From: [Eubacterium] siraeum
GTDB taxonomy: Bacteria > Bacillota > Clostridia > Oscillospirales > Ruminococcaceae
DNA: 64,000 bases
Direction: 5' to 3'
Assembly (NCBI GenBank): GCA_025150425.1
Contig: CP102281.1
Coordinates: forward strand, 2,630,743 to 2,694,742
This document shows positions 44,346 to 53,114 of this stretch, one piece after another. The translations under genes were made by a program, and so were the position numbers. Each line of letters starts with the position of its first letter. Position 1 is the first letter of the stretch. The notes under the pieces were generated by a model. That model saw only the letters and a list, made by a program, of their open reading frames with translations, was not told where the DNA came from and did no database searches.

Positions 44346-44972
44346 ATGAATCCGAATTTGCTTAAGATTACGAGCATACCGATAAGCATTGAGGTAAATG
44401 TCACAAACGGTTCGTTAAAGGCACCGGAGGACAAGGAGCCGCTCAAGATCGACATAAACCGCACACCCGGCGGATATAAAATGGAGAGCAGACCTGCAAA
44501 GATAAACATTGATACTTATGCGGCACGTTCAAGCATGGGCTACGGCGAATACAATGCCTCTGACTTCAATCAGAGGGAAGCCGACAGAGGTTTCAAGATA
44601 GCCTATCAGGGAGTAGCAAGAATAGTAAACGAGGGCGACCAGCTTGCAAGAGGCGTTTCGCCGTCGGAGATTGCCGCACAGCAGATGCGTGCAGGCGCAA
44701 CTATAGAAACGGCAATAGATTTTCTGCCTAAGGGCGGAGCGGACGTATCCTTTGATAAGGGTACGCTCAGCATAAACTACACTCCTACCGATATAAATAT
44801 CGACTGGGAGAACATAAATTCCTCCGTTGTCGAGTTTGTTCCCGGCAATATAGAATTTATAGTAAAAGAACATCCCAGAGTGGAAATAGAATATGTGGGC
44901 GAGCCTATATACGTTCCGCCGAGTGCAAATCCGGCTTATGTTGCGCCCAAAAAGCTCAACACCAAGGGCTGA
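44346..44972 (+). CDS. YviE-like DUF6470 flagellar operon protein
   Basis: 208 residues, matching YviE of the Bacillus flgM-flgN-flgK-flgL-yviE-fliW-csrA operon in position and character. The N-terminal half has ISIEVNVTNGSL and KMESRPAKINIDTYAARSSM, typical of DUF6470; the C-terminal half is beta-rich with FVPGNIEFIVKEHPRVEIEY. Function is unknown; a flagellar assembly role is inferred from conserved context. Confidence 0.85.
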   Translation: MNPNLLKITSIPISIEVNVTNGSLKAPEDKEPLKIDINRTPGGYKMESRPAKINIDTYAARSSMGYGEYNASDFNQREADRGFKIAYQGVARIVNEGDQLARGVSPSEIAAQQMRAGATIETAIDFLPKGGADVSFDKGTLSINYTPTDINIDWENINSSVVEFVPGNIEFIVKEHPRVEIEYVGEPIYVPPSANPAYVAPKKLNTKG

Positions 44973-45007
44973 TAAATCAGAAATCTGAAAGGAAACGGTA
45001 AAGATCA

Positions 45008-45445
45008 ATGGAGATAATGACCAGAGATTTCGGCAAAGTAAATGTAGACGAAAGCAAGATATTCAACTTCCCGTCCGGGCTTTTTGCATTTGAAGAATGC
45101 AGGCAGTTTGCCCTGCTCAGCCCGCTCGGAGATGGCGTGTACCCTATGTGGCTGCAGTCTACCGAAAATGTTACGCCGTGTTTTATCGTTTTCGACCCGG
45201 CAATAATAGACGGAGCATATAAGATAACGCTTAACAGCTCTGAAAAGAAACTGCTGAAGATAGACGACAGTTCAAATGTCAGATGCTTATCCATAGCAGT
45301 CGTACCGGAGGACTACAAAAAGACTACGGTGAATATGAAATGCCCCATAGTTATAAACTCAGACGAAAATCTCGCCGCACAGGTCATACTCCCCGAAAAG
45401 TATGAGATACGTCTGCCGATATATGTGGATAAGGGGGCAAAGTAA
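45008..45445 (+). CDS. fliW: Flagellar assembly factor FliW
   Basis: A 145-residue protein that binds flagellin and also blocks CsrA, coupling flagellin synthesis to export. It has the FliW motifs FPSGLFAFEECRQFAL near residue 22 and PMWLQSTE near residue 48. Its TAATG overlap with csrA means the antagonist and its target are made together. Confidence 0.94.
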   Translation: MEIMTRDFGKVNVDESKIFNFPSGLFAFEECRQFALLSPLGDGVYPMWLQSTENVTPCFIVFDPAIIDGAYKITLNSSEKKLLKIDDSSNVRCLSIAVVPEDYKKTTVNMKCPIVINSDENLAAQVILPEKYEIRLPIYVDKGAK

Positions 45446-45672
45446 TGCTTGTAGTAACACGAAAAACAGACGAAAGTCTTACAATATCCGACAACATTGA
45501 GATAACCGTTCTTGAAATAGGCAAGGACAGAGTCAAGATAGGAATCTCCGCACCGAAGGATGTGAAGATAATCCGCAATGAGCTGAGAGATGCGCAGGAT
45601 ATGAATAAAGAATCATCGCAGGCACTGCCCAAGGCGGCTATGGAAGCCCTGCTCGGTATGAAAAAAGACTGA
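45445..45672 (+). CDS. csrA: Carbon storage regulator CsrA
   Basis: A 75-residue RNA-binding translational repressor, in Firmicutes mainly of flagellin mRNA. It begins MLVVTRKTDESLTISDNIEI and has the RNA-binding VKIGISAPKDVKIIRNEL. The hag gene, often next to csrA, is not in this window; fliD follows instead. Confidence 0.96.
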   Translation: MLVVTRKTDESLTISDNIEITVLEIGKDRVKIGISAPKDVKIIRNELRDAQDMNKESSQALPKAAMEALLGMKKD

Positions 45673-45688
45673 AAGGAAGAGATAAGAT

Positions 45689-48298
45689 ATGGCAACAACA
45701 AACAGCAGCGTATTAAGATTCAGCGGTATGAACTCAGGTCTTGATACCGAATCTATAGTAAACGCTATGACAGCGGCTACAAAGCTGAAAATCACAAAAC
45801 AGAACCGTAAGGCGATAACGCTTAAATGGAAGCAGGAAGCGTATCAGGGTATAACAACAAAACTCACAGACTTCCAGAACAAATATCTTGATATGCTCAA
45901 TTCCAAGGTCAATCTGAAAAGTAAATCCACATTTACAAAATACGGCGCAACGGTTTCCACGTTAAATGCAGACGGCATACTCAAGGAGGGTACTCCTGCC
46001 GGCGTATCTGTACGCTCAGGCACAAACGCAGTACCCGGTACATATAAAGTAAAGGTTCTCCAGACCGCTACACAGGCAAAATATCAGGGTAGTGCAATGG
46101 ACGCAAGCTCGCTTGACTTATCGCAGTACAGTGACGCTTCACAGAACTATTCGTTCAATATAACAGTAGGCACAAAGTCAACTGTTATAAACTTCAACGG
46201 CGGCAGTGCCGACAGTGTACGCTCTCAGATAAACAGCCAGCTCAAAGACGCATACGGTTCTTCAAACACAAGCGGTCAGGGTCTTGTTTATGTAAATGAC
46301 AGCGGTAAGATTATATCCTCCGACAGACAGGCAATGTCACTTACCGGTGTTGCGAATATGTACGGCAACTTCACGTTTGATTTAAACACAAGCATCAGCG
46401 CAGGCACAAACAAATTCAATATAACCGTCGGCGATGAAACAGTAAGCGTTTCGTTTGAAAGCTACACGGCCGATTATTTCAATCAGACAGACAGCACAAC
46501 GCTCGGCGCTCAGAAAAGGGAAGAATTCCAGGGCCTTTATTTTGACGAGCAGGCTGAAAAGCTGTATAATGCGGCAAAGGCAGACGGTTCTGTAGATTTT
46601 GACGCATTGAAAGCGCAGGCTTACGATAAAGCAAAGCAGGCGGATTACGACAAAAAGTACGAAAGCGAAAAGACAAAGGCAATGGCCGAGTATGACGAAG
46701 AGCTTAAGACCAACTATGACAGCGGCATAGCAGACGGCTCTATAGCAGAAGGCACAAGCTTTGAGGACTGGAAAAAAACGCAGGCTGAATTTGACGAGAA
46801 CGCTTTCAAGACAGCGTTTGACGAGCAGTACGCAAAGGACTTTGACGAAACCGCATTCAGAGCGCAGTTCGACAAGGATTATGACGAGCTTTCCGCATAT
46901 AAGGATACGCTTAATGCCGATGATTTCAAGCTGTCCAACGAGGACCTTGCCGCTTATGCAAACAAGCACGAGCTGAACAAGGCCATAGGCAAGGTAAAGC
47001 TGTCGGACGGAACCGGTCTTAACATAGACGAAAACGGCACCGTAACAGCCGCAAACGGCAAGAAGCTTTCTGTAGCCGCAGACCCCGCAACGCAGAACAC
47101 GTTCGGTGCGTCTACAGCCAGAACGACTACGGCACAGGTAACAACAGCCACAACGCTTAAGGATTTAGGTGTTGAGGACAGTGCGACCTTCACTATAAAC
47201 GGCACAAAGTTCACATTCACATCCGACTACACAGTAGCAAAGATGATGAGCGAAATTAATGCCAGCAAGAACGGCGGCGCAACCATGACGTTCAGCACGC
47301 TTACAAACAGCTTTGCTCTTAGCTCATCGGGCTACGGCACATCCGCATCTATTGAATTCTCCGCAGAAAACGGAAGTGCGGGTGCAGAGCTTCTCAGCAC
47401 ACTCGGTCTTACATCGGGTACGCTGACGCAGGGACGCAACCTGCAGCTTGAAGTAAACGGCGAAACGATAGAAACCGCGTCAAACAGCTTCACTGCGGAC
47501 GGCACAACAATGACCTTCACATCTGCCGCACAGGGCGCAGAGTTCTCTTATGAGGTAAAGAAGGACAACAGCAGTGCGATAGACGCTATAAAGTCATTCG
47601 TTGAAGATTACAACAAGATTATCGAAGAAGTTTACGGTCAGCTTGACCAGAAGCCGGACTCCGACTACTACGCACTTACCGATGATGATATTGAGGATAT
47701 GGACTTATCCGAAAAACAGCAAGAGAAGTGGGAAGAAAGGGCTAAGAAAGGTCTACTTTACAATGACAGCACAGTTTCGACAGTAATGCAGAAGATGCGT
47801 TCCGTTCTTTATTCAACGGTAAAGACAGCGGACGGACAGACATTCAGCCTGTTCAGCATGGGCATTACGACAAGCGATGACTGGGGCGACCACGGCAAGC
47901 TTGAGCTGGACGAAACAAAGCTTGAGGCGGCGTTTGAGCAGTATGCCGACCAGATAGCAGATTTGTTCGCAGGTACAACGGTCGATGAAAACGGCAATAC
48001 CGTAAAGACAGGCATAATGCACAAGCTTGATGACGTGCTTACGGGTGCGGTAAAGACGACCGGCGCAAGAAAAGACAAGGGTACACTTGTACAGCTTGCA
48101 GGTACAAAGACAGGTACATCAGCTACCGACAACTCTATATATGACCAGTTAAAGAGCATTTCAACGCTTATCTCGTCACTTGAAACAAGATATGAGAAGC
48201 AGCAGGACAGATACTGGAAGCAGTTCTCTAATCTTGAAACAATGATGGGCTCGCTCAACAGCCAGACCAGCTACATTCAGCAGCTGATGCAGTTCTGA
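45689..48298 (+). CDS. fliD: Flagellar filament cap protein FliD, with long central insertion
   Basis: Caps the filament and folds flagellin. At 869 residues it is much longer than usual (about 450-700). The N-terminal part (FSGMNSGLDTESIVNAMTAAT) and C-terminal part (IDAIKSFVEDYNKIIEEVYGQ, then SLNSQTSYIQQLMQF) are standard. Between about residues 270 and 430 lies a highly charged helical insert rich in Asp, Glu, Lys, Tyr and Phe (DFDETAFRAQFDKDYDEL). This is in the hypervariable surface region, so it may be exposed at the filament tip. Confidence 0.93.
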   Translation: MATTNSSVLRFSGMNSGLDTESIVNAMTAATKLKITKQNRKAITLKWKQEAYQGITTKLTDFQNKYLDMLNSKVNLKSKSTFTKYGATVSTLNADGILKEGTPAGVSVRSGTNAVPGTYKVKVLQTATQAKYQGSAMDASSLDLSQYSDASQNYSFNITVGTKSTVINFNGGSADSVRSQINSQLKDAYGSSNTSGQGLVYVNDSGKIISSDRQAMSLTGVANMYGNFTFDLNTSISAGTNKFNITVGDETVSVSFESYTADYFNQTDSTTLGAQKREEFQGLYFDEQAEKLYNAAKADGSVDFDALKAQAYDKAKQADYDKKYESEKTKAMAEYDEELKTNYDSGIADGSIAEGTSFEDWKKTQAEFDENAFKTAFDEQYAKDFDETAFRAQFDKDYDELSAYKDTLNADDFKLSNEDLAAYANKHELNKAIGKVKLSDGTGLNIDENGTVTAANGKKLSVAADPATQNTFGASTARTTTAQVTTATTLKDLGVEDSATFTINGTKFTFTSDYTVAKMMSEINASKNGGATMTFSTLTNSFALSSSGYGTSASIEFSAENGSAGAELLSTLGLTSGTLTQGRNLQLEVNGETIETASNSFTADGTTMTFTSAAQGAEFSYEVKKDNSSAIDAIKSFVEDYNKIIEEVYGQLDQKPDSDYYALTDDDIEDMDLSEKQQEKWEERAKKGLLYNDSTVSTVMQKMRSVLYSTVKTADGQTFSLFSMGITTSDDWGDHGKLELDETKLEAAFEQYADQIADLFAGTTVDENGNTVKTGIMHKLDDVLTGAVKTTGARKDKGTLVQLAGTKTGTSATDNSIYDQLKSISTLISSLETRYEKQQDRYWKQFSNLETMMGSLNSQTSYIQQLMQF

Positions 48299-48334
48299 TA
48301 AACCCTAAATAACACAAAGCGTAAGGAATACGAT

Positions 48335-48754
48335 ATGAATAACGCATTTTCTGCATATAAAAAACAGTCTGTTACAACGCTCACACCCGGTGACGTTGTG
48401 GTAAAGCTGTATATGGAGGCGGAACGTCAGCTCAACAGAGCGTCTTACTACATTCCGCTCAAGAATTACGAGGAAACAAACAAGGCTCTTATAAAGGCGC
48501 AGGACGTAATAAACGCTCTGCGTTCCTGCCTTGATATGAAAATACCCGTTTCCAAAAATCTCGACTCGCTGTATGAATATTTCAACCGTGAAATAGTTGA
48601 GGCGAACATTAAAAAGGATAAAGCCAAGGTAGATGCGCTCCTTCCTATGATAGCCGAGCTGCGTGAAGCATTCGCCGAGATCAACAGTATGAGCAGAGAA
48701 CAGATGGAAGCGCAGGAAAAAGCGGCGCAATCCGCAATGCAGGAGCAGGCTTAA
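48335..48754 (+). CDS. fliS: Flagellin export chaperone FliS
   Basis: 139 residues, four-helix bundle protein that keeps flagellin unfolded before export. The start NAFSAYKKQSVTTLTPGDVV and the helix YMEAERQLNRAS match FliS. The Ala/Gln-rich C-terminal tail is a little longer than average. It directly follows fliD, as in most Firmicutes. Confidence 0.92.
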   Translation: MNNAFSAYKKQSVTTLTPGDVVVKLYMEAERQLNRASYYIPLKNYEETNKALIKAQDVINALRSCLDMKIPVSKNLDSLYEYFNREIVEANIKKDKAKVDALLPMIAELREAFAEINSMSREQMEAQEKAAQSAMQEQA

Positions 48755-48796
48755 ATCACACGGTGCTTAACCCCCACCGGAAAGGAATCCGATATA

Positions 48797-49276
48797 ATGA
48801 AAAAGGCAGATGCACAAACACTGCTTACGCTCATGGATGAGCTGACGGAGCTTATGACCGAGTATGACCGCCGTACAGACAGAATGGTTACAAATGACCT
48901 TGAAGTCATTCAGCAGGTACTTTTATCCCGTAATGAGCTTATGGATAAAATGCGTCAGGTAAAGCAATCTATAATGGATATTGCAAACGCTCAGGTTCCT
49001 GCCGAGCGTGAGCTTATCCGTGATATACTGAACAATAAACCCGTCACCGAAAACCTCTCGTATGAGTTAAGGCAGTTACAGTCAAAAATGCGCCATCTTC
49101 ACGATATAAAAAGTGGAATTGACGAAAAGGATAAAAAGGTGACCGCTGTTGTCCGCCAAAGCTATGAGGATGTAAAGGCAGAGCTTGAATCGCTGAAGGT
49201 CGATAAAAAGAAAATCGACTACTACAGCAGCGTTAAGCTGGGCGGAAAGGGCAGAACCTTCAACACAAATTCATAA
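48797..49276 (+). CDS. Helical flagellar protein, probably a FliT/FlgN-like chaperone
   Basis: A 159-residue all-helical, highly charged protein with no Cys or signal peptide. Its position after fliS, size and helical pattern (LLTLMDELTELMTEYDRRTD, LSRNELMDKMRQVKQ) suggest FliT or a second FlgN-like chaperone. I cannot assign it with certainty. It is the last gene of the operon; a terminator follows 6 bp later. Confidence 0.72.
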   Translation: MKKADAQTLLTLMDELTELMTEYDRRTDRMVTNDLEVIQQVLLSRNELMDKMRQVKQSIMDIANAQVPAERELIRDILNNKPVTENLSYELRQLQSKMRHLHDIKSGIDEKDKKVTAVVRQSYEDVKAELESLKVDKKKIDYYSSVKLGGKGRTFNTNS

Positions 49277-49282
49277 CACCGG

Positions 49283-49307
49283 AAAGCACGACCGAAAATC
49301 GTGCTTT
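49283..49307 (+). terminator. Terminator of the flagellar operon
   Basis: AAAGCACGA (49283-49291)/TCGTGCTTT (49299-49307), 9-bp perfect stem followed by T/C-rich sequence. Confidence 0.82.
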
Positions 49308-49365
49308 CTGTCTGTCTAAAAGCTGATTTGTTTTAAGCTATACATCAAAACGTATCACCAACACT

Positions 49366-49860
49366 GCCAAAAACAATTTCCGTACCGACAAGGCATTAAT
49401 ATTTTCGTGGGTGTATCTGTGCAACTGCGCTAACATTAACCTTTCAAAAAAACGCTACTAACCTGAGATATATGTACTAACCTGCGGACGTGTAGCGTTA
49501 AGCGTCCCTGCATTGACAAGATATACAATGTTCCGGTGGTTATTCGAGTTTAGCTAACACCCCGACGGGGTGTGGGTATGGGTAAGGAAAGAGGGATGCC
49601 AAGCTGAGCATTGCTTTAGCAATGCTCCCGCTCCTCACGTCGCTCAAGAGGAATAATTGATTTGGGAGAAAACCTAAGGGACAGGGAGAGGGGCTGTCAA
49701 GTCCAGCGGAGCTTTAGCGGAGTGCACGAGCCTTGCGTGAGCGAGGCTCAGACTTGTACCTGATCCCTTTGGTTGTCTCCCTCTTTCATATTGACAAGTG
49801 TATCCACTCGAATAGCGAACCCGAGAAGTGCTGTCCGACAAAAAGAACTATCGGCAGCTT
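49366..49860 (+). ncRNA. Candidate large structured RNA, copy A (class not recognised)
   Basis: About 495 nt without coding potential, alignable along its length to 63293-63688. Shared blocks include GGACGTGTAGCGTTAAGCG, the hairpin CACCCC-GAC-GGGGTG and GGCTGTCAAG. Helices: GGTTATTCGAGT (49538-49549) with ACTCGAAT...AACC (49806-49821), GCTGTCCGA (49830-49838) with TCGGCAGC (49851-49858), and AACC..AGGGA with TCCCT..GGTT. Copy A has extra arms, such as GAGCATTGC/GCAATGCTC (49606-49627), absent from copy B. G.U pairs favour the plus strand. No promoter or terminator of its own was clear. Confidence 0.75.
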
Positions 49861-49969
49861 ATTACCATAGATAAATACTACAAGATATAACATAGGTACC
49901 CAAACAAAAGACTTTTTTCTTTTTGCCACACCGCCCAAAAAATTTTTTTAATTTTTTTCATTTCCCCTA

Positions 49970-49999
49970 TTGACAAAACCTATAAGTTTAGTGTATAAT
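49970..49999 (+). promoter_or_regulatory. Sigma-A promoter of the metY unit
   Basis: TTGACA (49970-49975), 18-bp spacer, TATAAT (49994-49999). AAAACCTAT at 49975-49983 overlaps the spacer and is one of three related sites. Confidence 0.88.
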
Positions 50000-50015
50000 A
50001 CAAACATACCAAACA

Positions 50016-50044
50016 GATAGGTTTTGAGAGTAAGAAAACCTATC
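50016..50044 (+). promoter_or_regulatory. Perfect 10-bp inverted repeat in the metY leader
   Basis: GATAGGTTTT (50016-50025), 9-nt loop, AAAACCTATC (50035-50044). With AAAACCTAT at 49975 it makes three copies of the same half-site, so it could be an operator as well as an RNA hairpin. Confidence 0.65.
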
Positions 50045-50076
50045 CAAGTGTGAATAAAAGAAAGGAGGCACATTTG

Positions 50077-50145
50077 ATGAATATCATCGCAAAAGCCATC
50101 AGGCACAATTTCAGGAACGGACGAATGTGCCGCTGTATAGCATAA
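50077..50145 (+). CDS. Leader peptide with Cys codons upstream of metY
   Basis: A 22-codon frame, MNIIAKAIRHNFRNGRMCRCIA, ending in TAA. AAAGGAGG lies 9 nt before the ATG, a very strong ribosome site for such a small frame. Two Cys codons (TGC, TGT) near the end form a CRC motif; short Cys-containing leaders that sense charged tRNA-Cys occur upstream of sulfur genes in other bacteria. After it come a small hairpin (GTGCT-TAA-AGCAC, near 50154) and metY at 50237. The attenuation role is inferred. Confidence 0.65.
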   Translation: MNIIAKAIRHNFRNGRMCRCIA

Positions 50146-50236
50146 CGTAAACCGTGCTTAAAGCACACCCTTAAGAACAAAGCAAAAACAAGAATTTGAC
50201 AGGCTATAAGCCGATTAAAAGAAAGAGGTATTTACA

Positions 50237-51532
50237 ATGAGCTATACATACGATAACAACTACAGATTTGAGACAATCCAGCTTCACGCAGGTCAGGAAA
50301 CTCCCGACCCCGCATCAGACGCAAGAGCAGTTCCGATATATCAGACAACATCATACGTTTTCAAGAACAGCGCACACGCTGCCGCACGTTTCGGTCTTGC
50401 TGACGCAGGCAACATCTACGGCAGACTTACAAACTCAACACAGGGCGCTTTCGAAACAAGAATTGCCGCTCTTGAGGGCGGTGTTGCCGCACTCGCTACA
50501 GCATCGGGCGCAGCCGCTATAACTTACGCTATTCAGGCACTCGCTTACGCAGGTGAGCATATCGTAGCACAGAAGACTATCTACGGCGGCAGCTACAACC
50601 TGCTTGCACATACGCTTCCCCAGTACGGCATCAGCACTACATTCGTAGATGCACACAACCTTGAAGAAGTTGAAAACGCCATTCAGGATAACACAAAGGC
50701 TATCTACCTTGAAACACTCGGCAACCCCAACAGCGACATCCCCGACATTGACGCTATCGCAGAGATAGCACACAAGCACGGACTTCCGCTTATAATAGAC
50801 AATACATTCGGTACTCCTTACCTTATCCGTCCTATCGAGCACGGCGCAGACGTTGTAGTACACTCGGCTACAAAGTTCATCGGCGGTCACGGAACAACGC
50901 TCGGCGGTGTTATCGTTGACTCCGGCAAGTTCGACTGGAAGAAGAGCGGTAAGTACGCTCCCATCGCAGAGCCTAACCCCAGCTATCACGGCGTATCATT
51001 TGTAGATGCTGCAGGTCCTGCCGCATTCGTTACATATATAAGAGCAATTCTTCTGCGTGATACAGGCGCTACAATTTCACCGTTCAACGCATTCCTGCTC
51101 TTACAGGGTACAGAAACACTCTCATTAAGACTTGACCGTCATATCGAGAACACAAAGAAGGTAGTAGAATTCCTTGCTAATCACCCCAAGGTTGAAAAGG
51201 TAAATCACCCCTCACTGCCCGACCACCCCGACCACGCACTTTATACAAAGTATTTCAAAAACGGCGGTGCGTCTATCTTCACATTCAACATCAAGGGCGG
51301 ACAGGAAGAAGCTCACAAGTTCATTGACAGCTTACAGATATTCTCTCTGCTCGCAAACGTTGCAGATGTAAAGAGCCTTGTAATTCACCCCGCTACAACA
51401 ACTCACTCACAGCTGACAGATGAGGAGCTTGCAGACCAGGGTATAGGCAGAAATACTATCCGTCTTTCAATCGGTACAGAGCATATCGACGACATAATCG
51501 CCGATCTCTCCCAAGCTTTCGACAAAGTCTAA
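50237..51532 (+). CDS. metY: O-acetylhomoserine sulfhydrylase
   Basis: PLP enzyme making homocysteine from O-acetylhomoserine and sulfide. At 431 residues it matches the long OAH sulfhydrylase group. It begins FETIQLHAGQETPDPASDAR, has the tetramer/PLP motif IYGRLTNSTQGAFETRIAALEGG, the Schiff base Lys in VVHSATKFIGGHGTTLGG, and LVIHPATTTHSQL. It is expressed from a long leader carrying a Cys-containing small frame. Confidence 0.96.
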   Translation: MSYTYDNNYRFETIQLHAGQETPDPASDARAVPIYQTTSYVFKNSAHAAARFGLADAGNIYGRLTNSTQGAFETRIAALEGGVAALATASGAAAITYAIQALAYAGEHIVAQKTIYGGSYNLLAHTLPQYGISTTFVDAHNLEEVENAIQDNTKAIYLETLGNPNSDIPDIDAIAEIAHKHGLPLIIDNTFGTPYLIRPIEHGADVVVHSATKFIGGHGTTLGGVIVDSGKFDWKKSGKYAPIAEPNPSYHGVSFVDAAGPAAFVTYIRAILLRDTGATISPFNAFLLLQGTETLSLRLDRHIENTKKVVEFLANHPKVEKVNHPSLPDHPDHALYTKYFKNGGASIFTFNIKGGQEEAHKFIDSLQIFSLLANVADVKSLVIHPATTTHSQLTDEELADQGIGRNTIRLSIGTEHIDDIIADLSQAFDKV

Positions 51533-51607
51533 GGCGGCGTGCCGCCGCTCCCAATTCCGCCTTTGATACAGTTTCTGCTATGCGTAGCATGGCGAAACGG
51601 TGGAATT
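51533..51607. repeat. R1 repeat, single copy after metY
   Basis: GGCGGCGTGCCGCCGCTCC, ATTCCGCCTTTGATAC, TTTCTGCTATGCGTAGCATG, GAAACGGTGGAATTT. The hairpin arms fit the R1 family at 16731 and 63015. The first part could also act as a terminator hairpin for metY. Confidence 0.7.
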
Positions 51608-51613
51608 TAAAAC

Positions 51614-51932
51614 GATTAATTATGATTTGAAAGAATCGTTCCTCCCTAAATTGACCTTTCAATTCAGTAAAAGCGGCATATTGCCATCACCGGTAACGCA
51701 ACTTACGCAATCCGCCAACCGTCAGAACGGCGAATTTGAAGCGGGTCACACCCGCAACGGCGGGATTAAAGAAACCATGATTTATCAAGATTAATTATGA
51801 TTTGAAAGAATCGTTCCTCCCTAAATTGACCTTTCAATTCAGTTAAAGTGGCATATTGCTACCGCCGGTAACGCAACTTACGCAATCTGCCAACCGTTAG
51901 AACGGCGAATTTGAAGCGGGTCACACCCGCAA
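51614..51932. repeat. Tandem 144-bp duplication of an R2 element (period 175 bp)
   Basis: Copies at 51614-51757 and 51789-51932 both start GATTAATTATGATTTG and end GCGGGTCACACCCGCAA, with only a few base differences. The inner part GGTAACGCAACTTACGCAATC and ACGGCGAATTTGAAGCGGG is the R2 motif also found at 54494 and 58399. No gene is supported here. Confidence 0.88.
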
Positions 51933-51961
51933 GCGACACATTGTCGCATATTCCGAATAAC

Positions 51962-51994
51962 AAGCCGACAGTTAAAATGCTGTCGGCTTTCGTT
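51962..51994 (+). terminator. Intrinsic terminator just upstream of mnmA
   Basis: AAGCCGACAG/CTGTCGGCTT (51962-51989) with a T-rich tail, ending only about 25 nt before the mnmA start. It may end the metY transcript or attenuate mnmA. Confidence 0.75.
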
Positions 51995-52014
51995 GATATT
52001 CAGAAAGGATTAAA

Positions 52015-53091
52015 ATGAACAATAAGGCAGTAATCGCAATGAGCGGCGGCGTTGATTCAAGCGTGGCGGCTTACCTTATGAAACAGCGTGGATTTGATTG
52101 CATCGGCGTTACGATGAAATTATTCGCAAACGAGGATATAGGCATTTCAAGAGAGCATAGCTGTTGCTCGCTTGACGATGTAGAGGACGCAAGGAGCGTT
52201 GCTTACTCGCTTGATATGCCGTATTACGTTTTCAATTTCTCCGACAGATTCGAAACCGATGTGATTGACCGCTTCATAAACGCTTATGAGAACGGCATAA
52301 CTCCGAACCCCTGCATAGACTGCAACAGGTATCTCAAGTTCGACAAGTTGTATATGAGAGCAAAAGAGCTTGACCGTGACTATGTGGTGACAGGTCACTA
52401 TGCAAGGGTGGAAAAGGACGGAAACGGCAGATTTCTGCTGAAAAAAGCGCTCGATGATACCAAAGATCAGAGCTATGTTCTCTACTGTCTTACACAGGAG
52501 CAATTAAGCCACACGATATTTCCGCTCGGTGAGATGAGAAAATCGCAGGCGAGAGAAATTGCCGAATCACAGGGATTTATAAATGCCCGTAAAGCCGACA
52601 GTCAGGATATATGCTTTGTACAAAACGGCAGCTACGCCGACTTTATAGAGCAGTACACAGGCAAGAATTACCCGGACGGCGATTTTCTTGACAAAGACGG
52701 CAACGTTATCGGCAGACACAAGGGCGTTATCCGCTATACCGTAGGTCAGCGTAAGGGTCTTGGCATTTCCGCTCCCGAGCCGCTTTATGTAAAGGCGGTA
52801 AACCCTGTAAGCAACACCGTAACGCTGTCATATAATGACTGGCTGTACAGCAGTATTGTAAAGGCAGGAGATATAAATCTTATCTCCGTACCCGAAATAA
52901 AGGGCGAGATGCGTGTTAAAGCCAAAGTCCGCTACCGCCACACAGAGCAGTGGGCGACCGTAACGCAAAACGGCGATACAATAACGGCGGTTTTCGATGA
53001 GCCGCAAAGGGCGGTCACCTGCGGTCAGGCACTGGTGCTGTATGACGGGGATACCGTGGTCGGCGGAGGGACTATAATTGAGGTGGAATAA
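52015..53091 (+). CDS. mnmA: tRNA-specific 2-thiouridylase MnmA
   Basis: Forms 2-thiouridine at the wobble position of tRNA-Lys, Glu and Gln. The 358-residue PP-loop enzyme has AMSGGVDSSVAAYLM near residue 8, the catalytic Cys in NPCIDCNRYLKF near residue 98-108 and a second Cys in SQDICFVQ near residue 200. GQRKGLGIS starts the C-terminal domain. AGAAAGGA precedes the ATG. The sulfur comes from a cysteine desulfurase not seen here. Confidence 0.95.
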   Translation: MNNKAVIAMSGGVDSSVAAYLMKQRGFDCIGVTMKLFANEDIGISREHSCCSLDDVEDARSVAYSLDMPYYVFNFSDRFETDVIDRFINAYENGITPNPCIDCNRYLKFDKLYMRAKELDRDYVVTGHYARVEKDGNGRFLLKKALDDTKDQSYVLYCLTQEQLSHTIFPLGEMRKSQAREIAESQGFINARKADSQDICFVQNGSYADFIEQYTGKNYPDGDFLDKDGNVIGRHKGVIRYTVGQRKGLGISAPEPLYVKAVNPVSNTVTLSYNDWLYSSIVKAGDINLISVPEIKGEMRVKAKVRYRHTEQWATVTQNGDTITAVFDEPQRAVTCGQALVLYDGDTVVGGGTIIEVE

Positions 53092-53114
53092 TATTCGGAG
53101 TTTTCATAAAGGCA

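Noticed and set aside
46382..46969. 195-codon open frame antisense to fliD
   Set aside because: It lies inside a clear FliD coding region, has no ribosome site, and its Leu/Val/Cys-rich product is typical of the antisense of a charged helical segment.
49366..49860. Group I or group II intron, RNase P RNA or tmRNA
   Set aside because: No domain V-type hairpin, no intron core motifs, no RNase P CR-I/CR-V motifs and no tmRNA acceptor or tag frame were recognised by eye.
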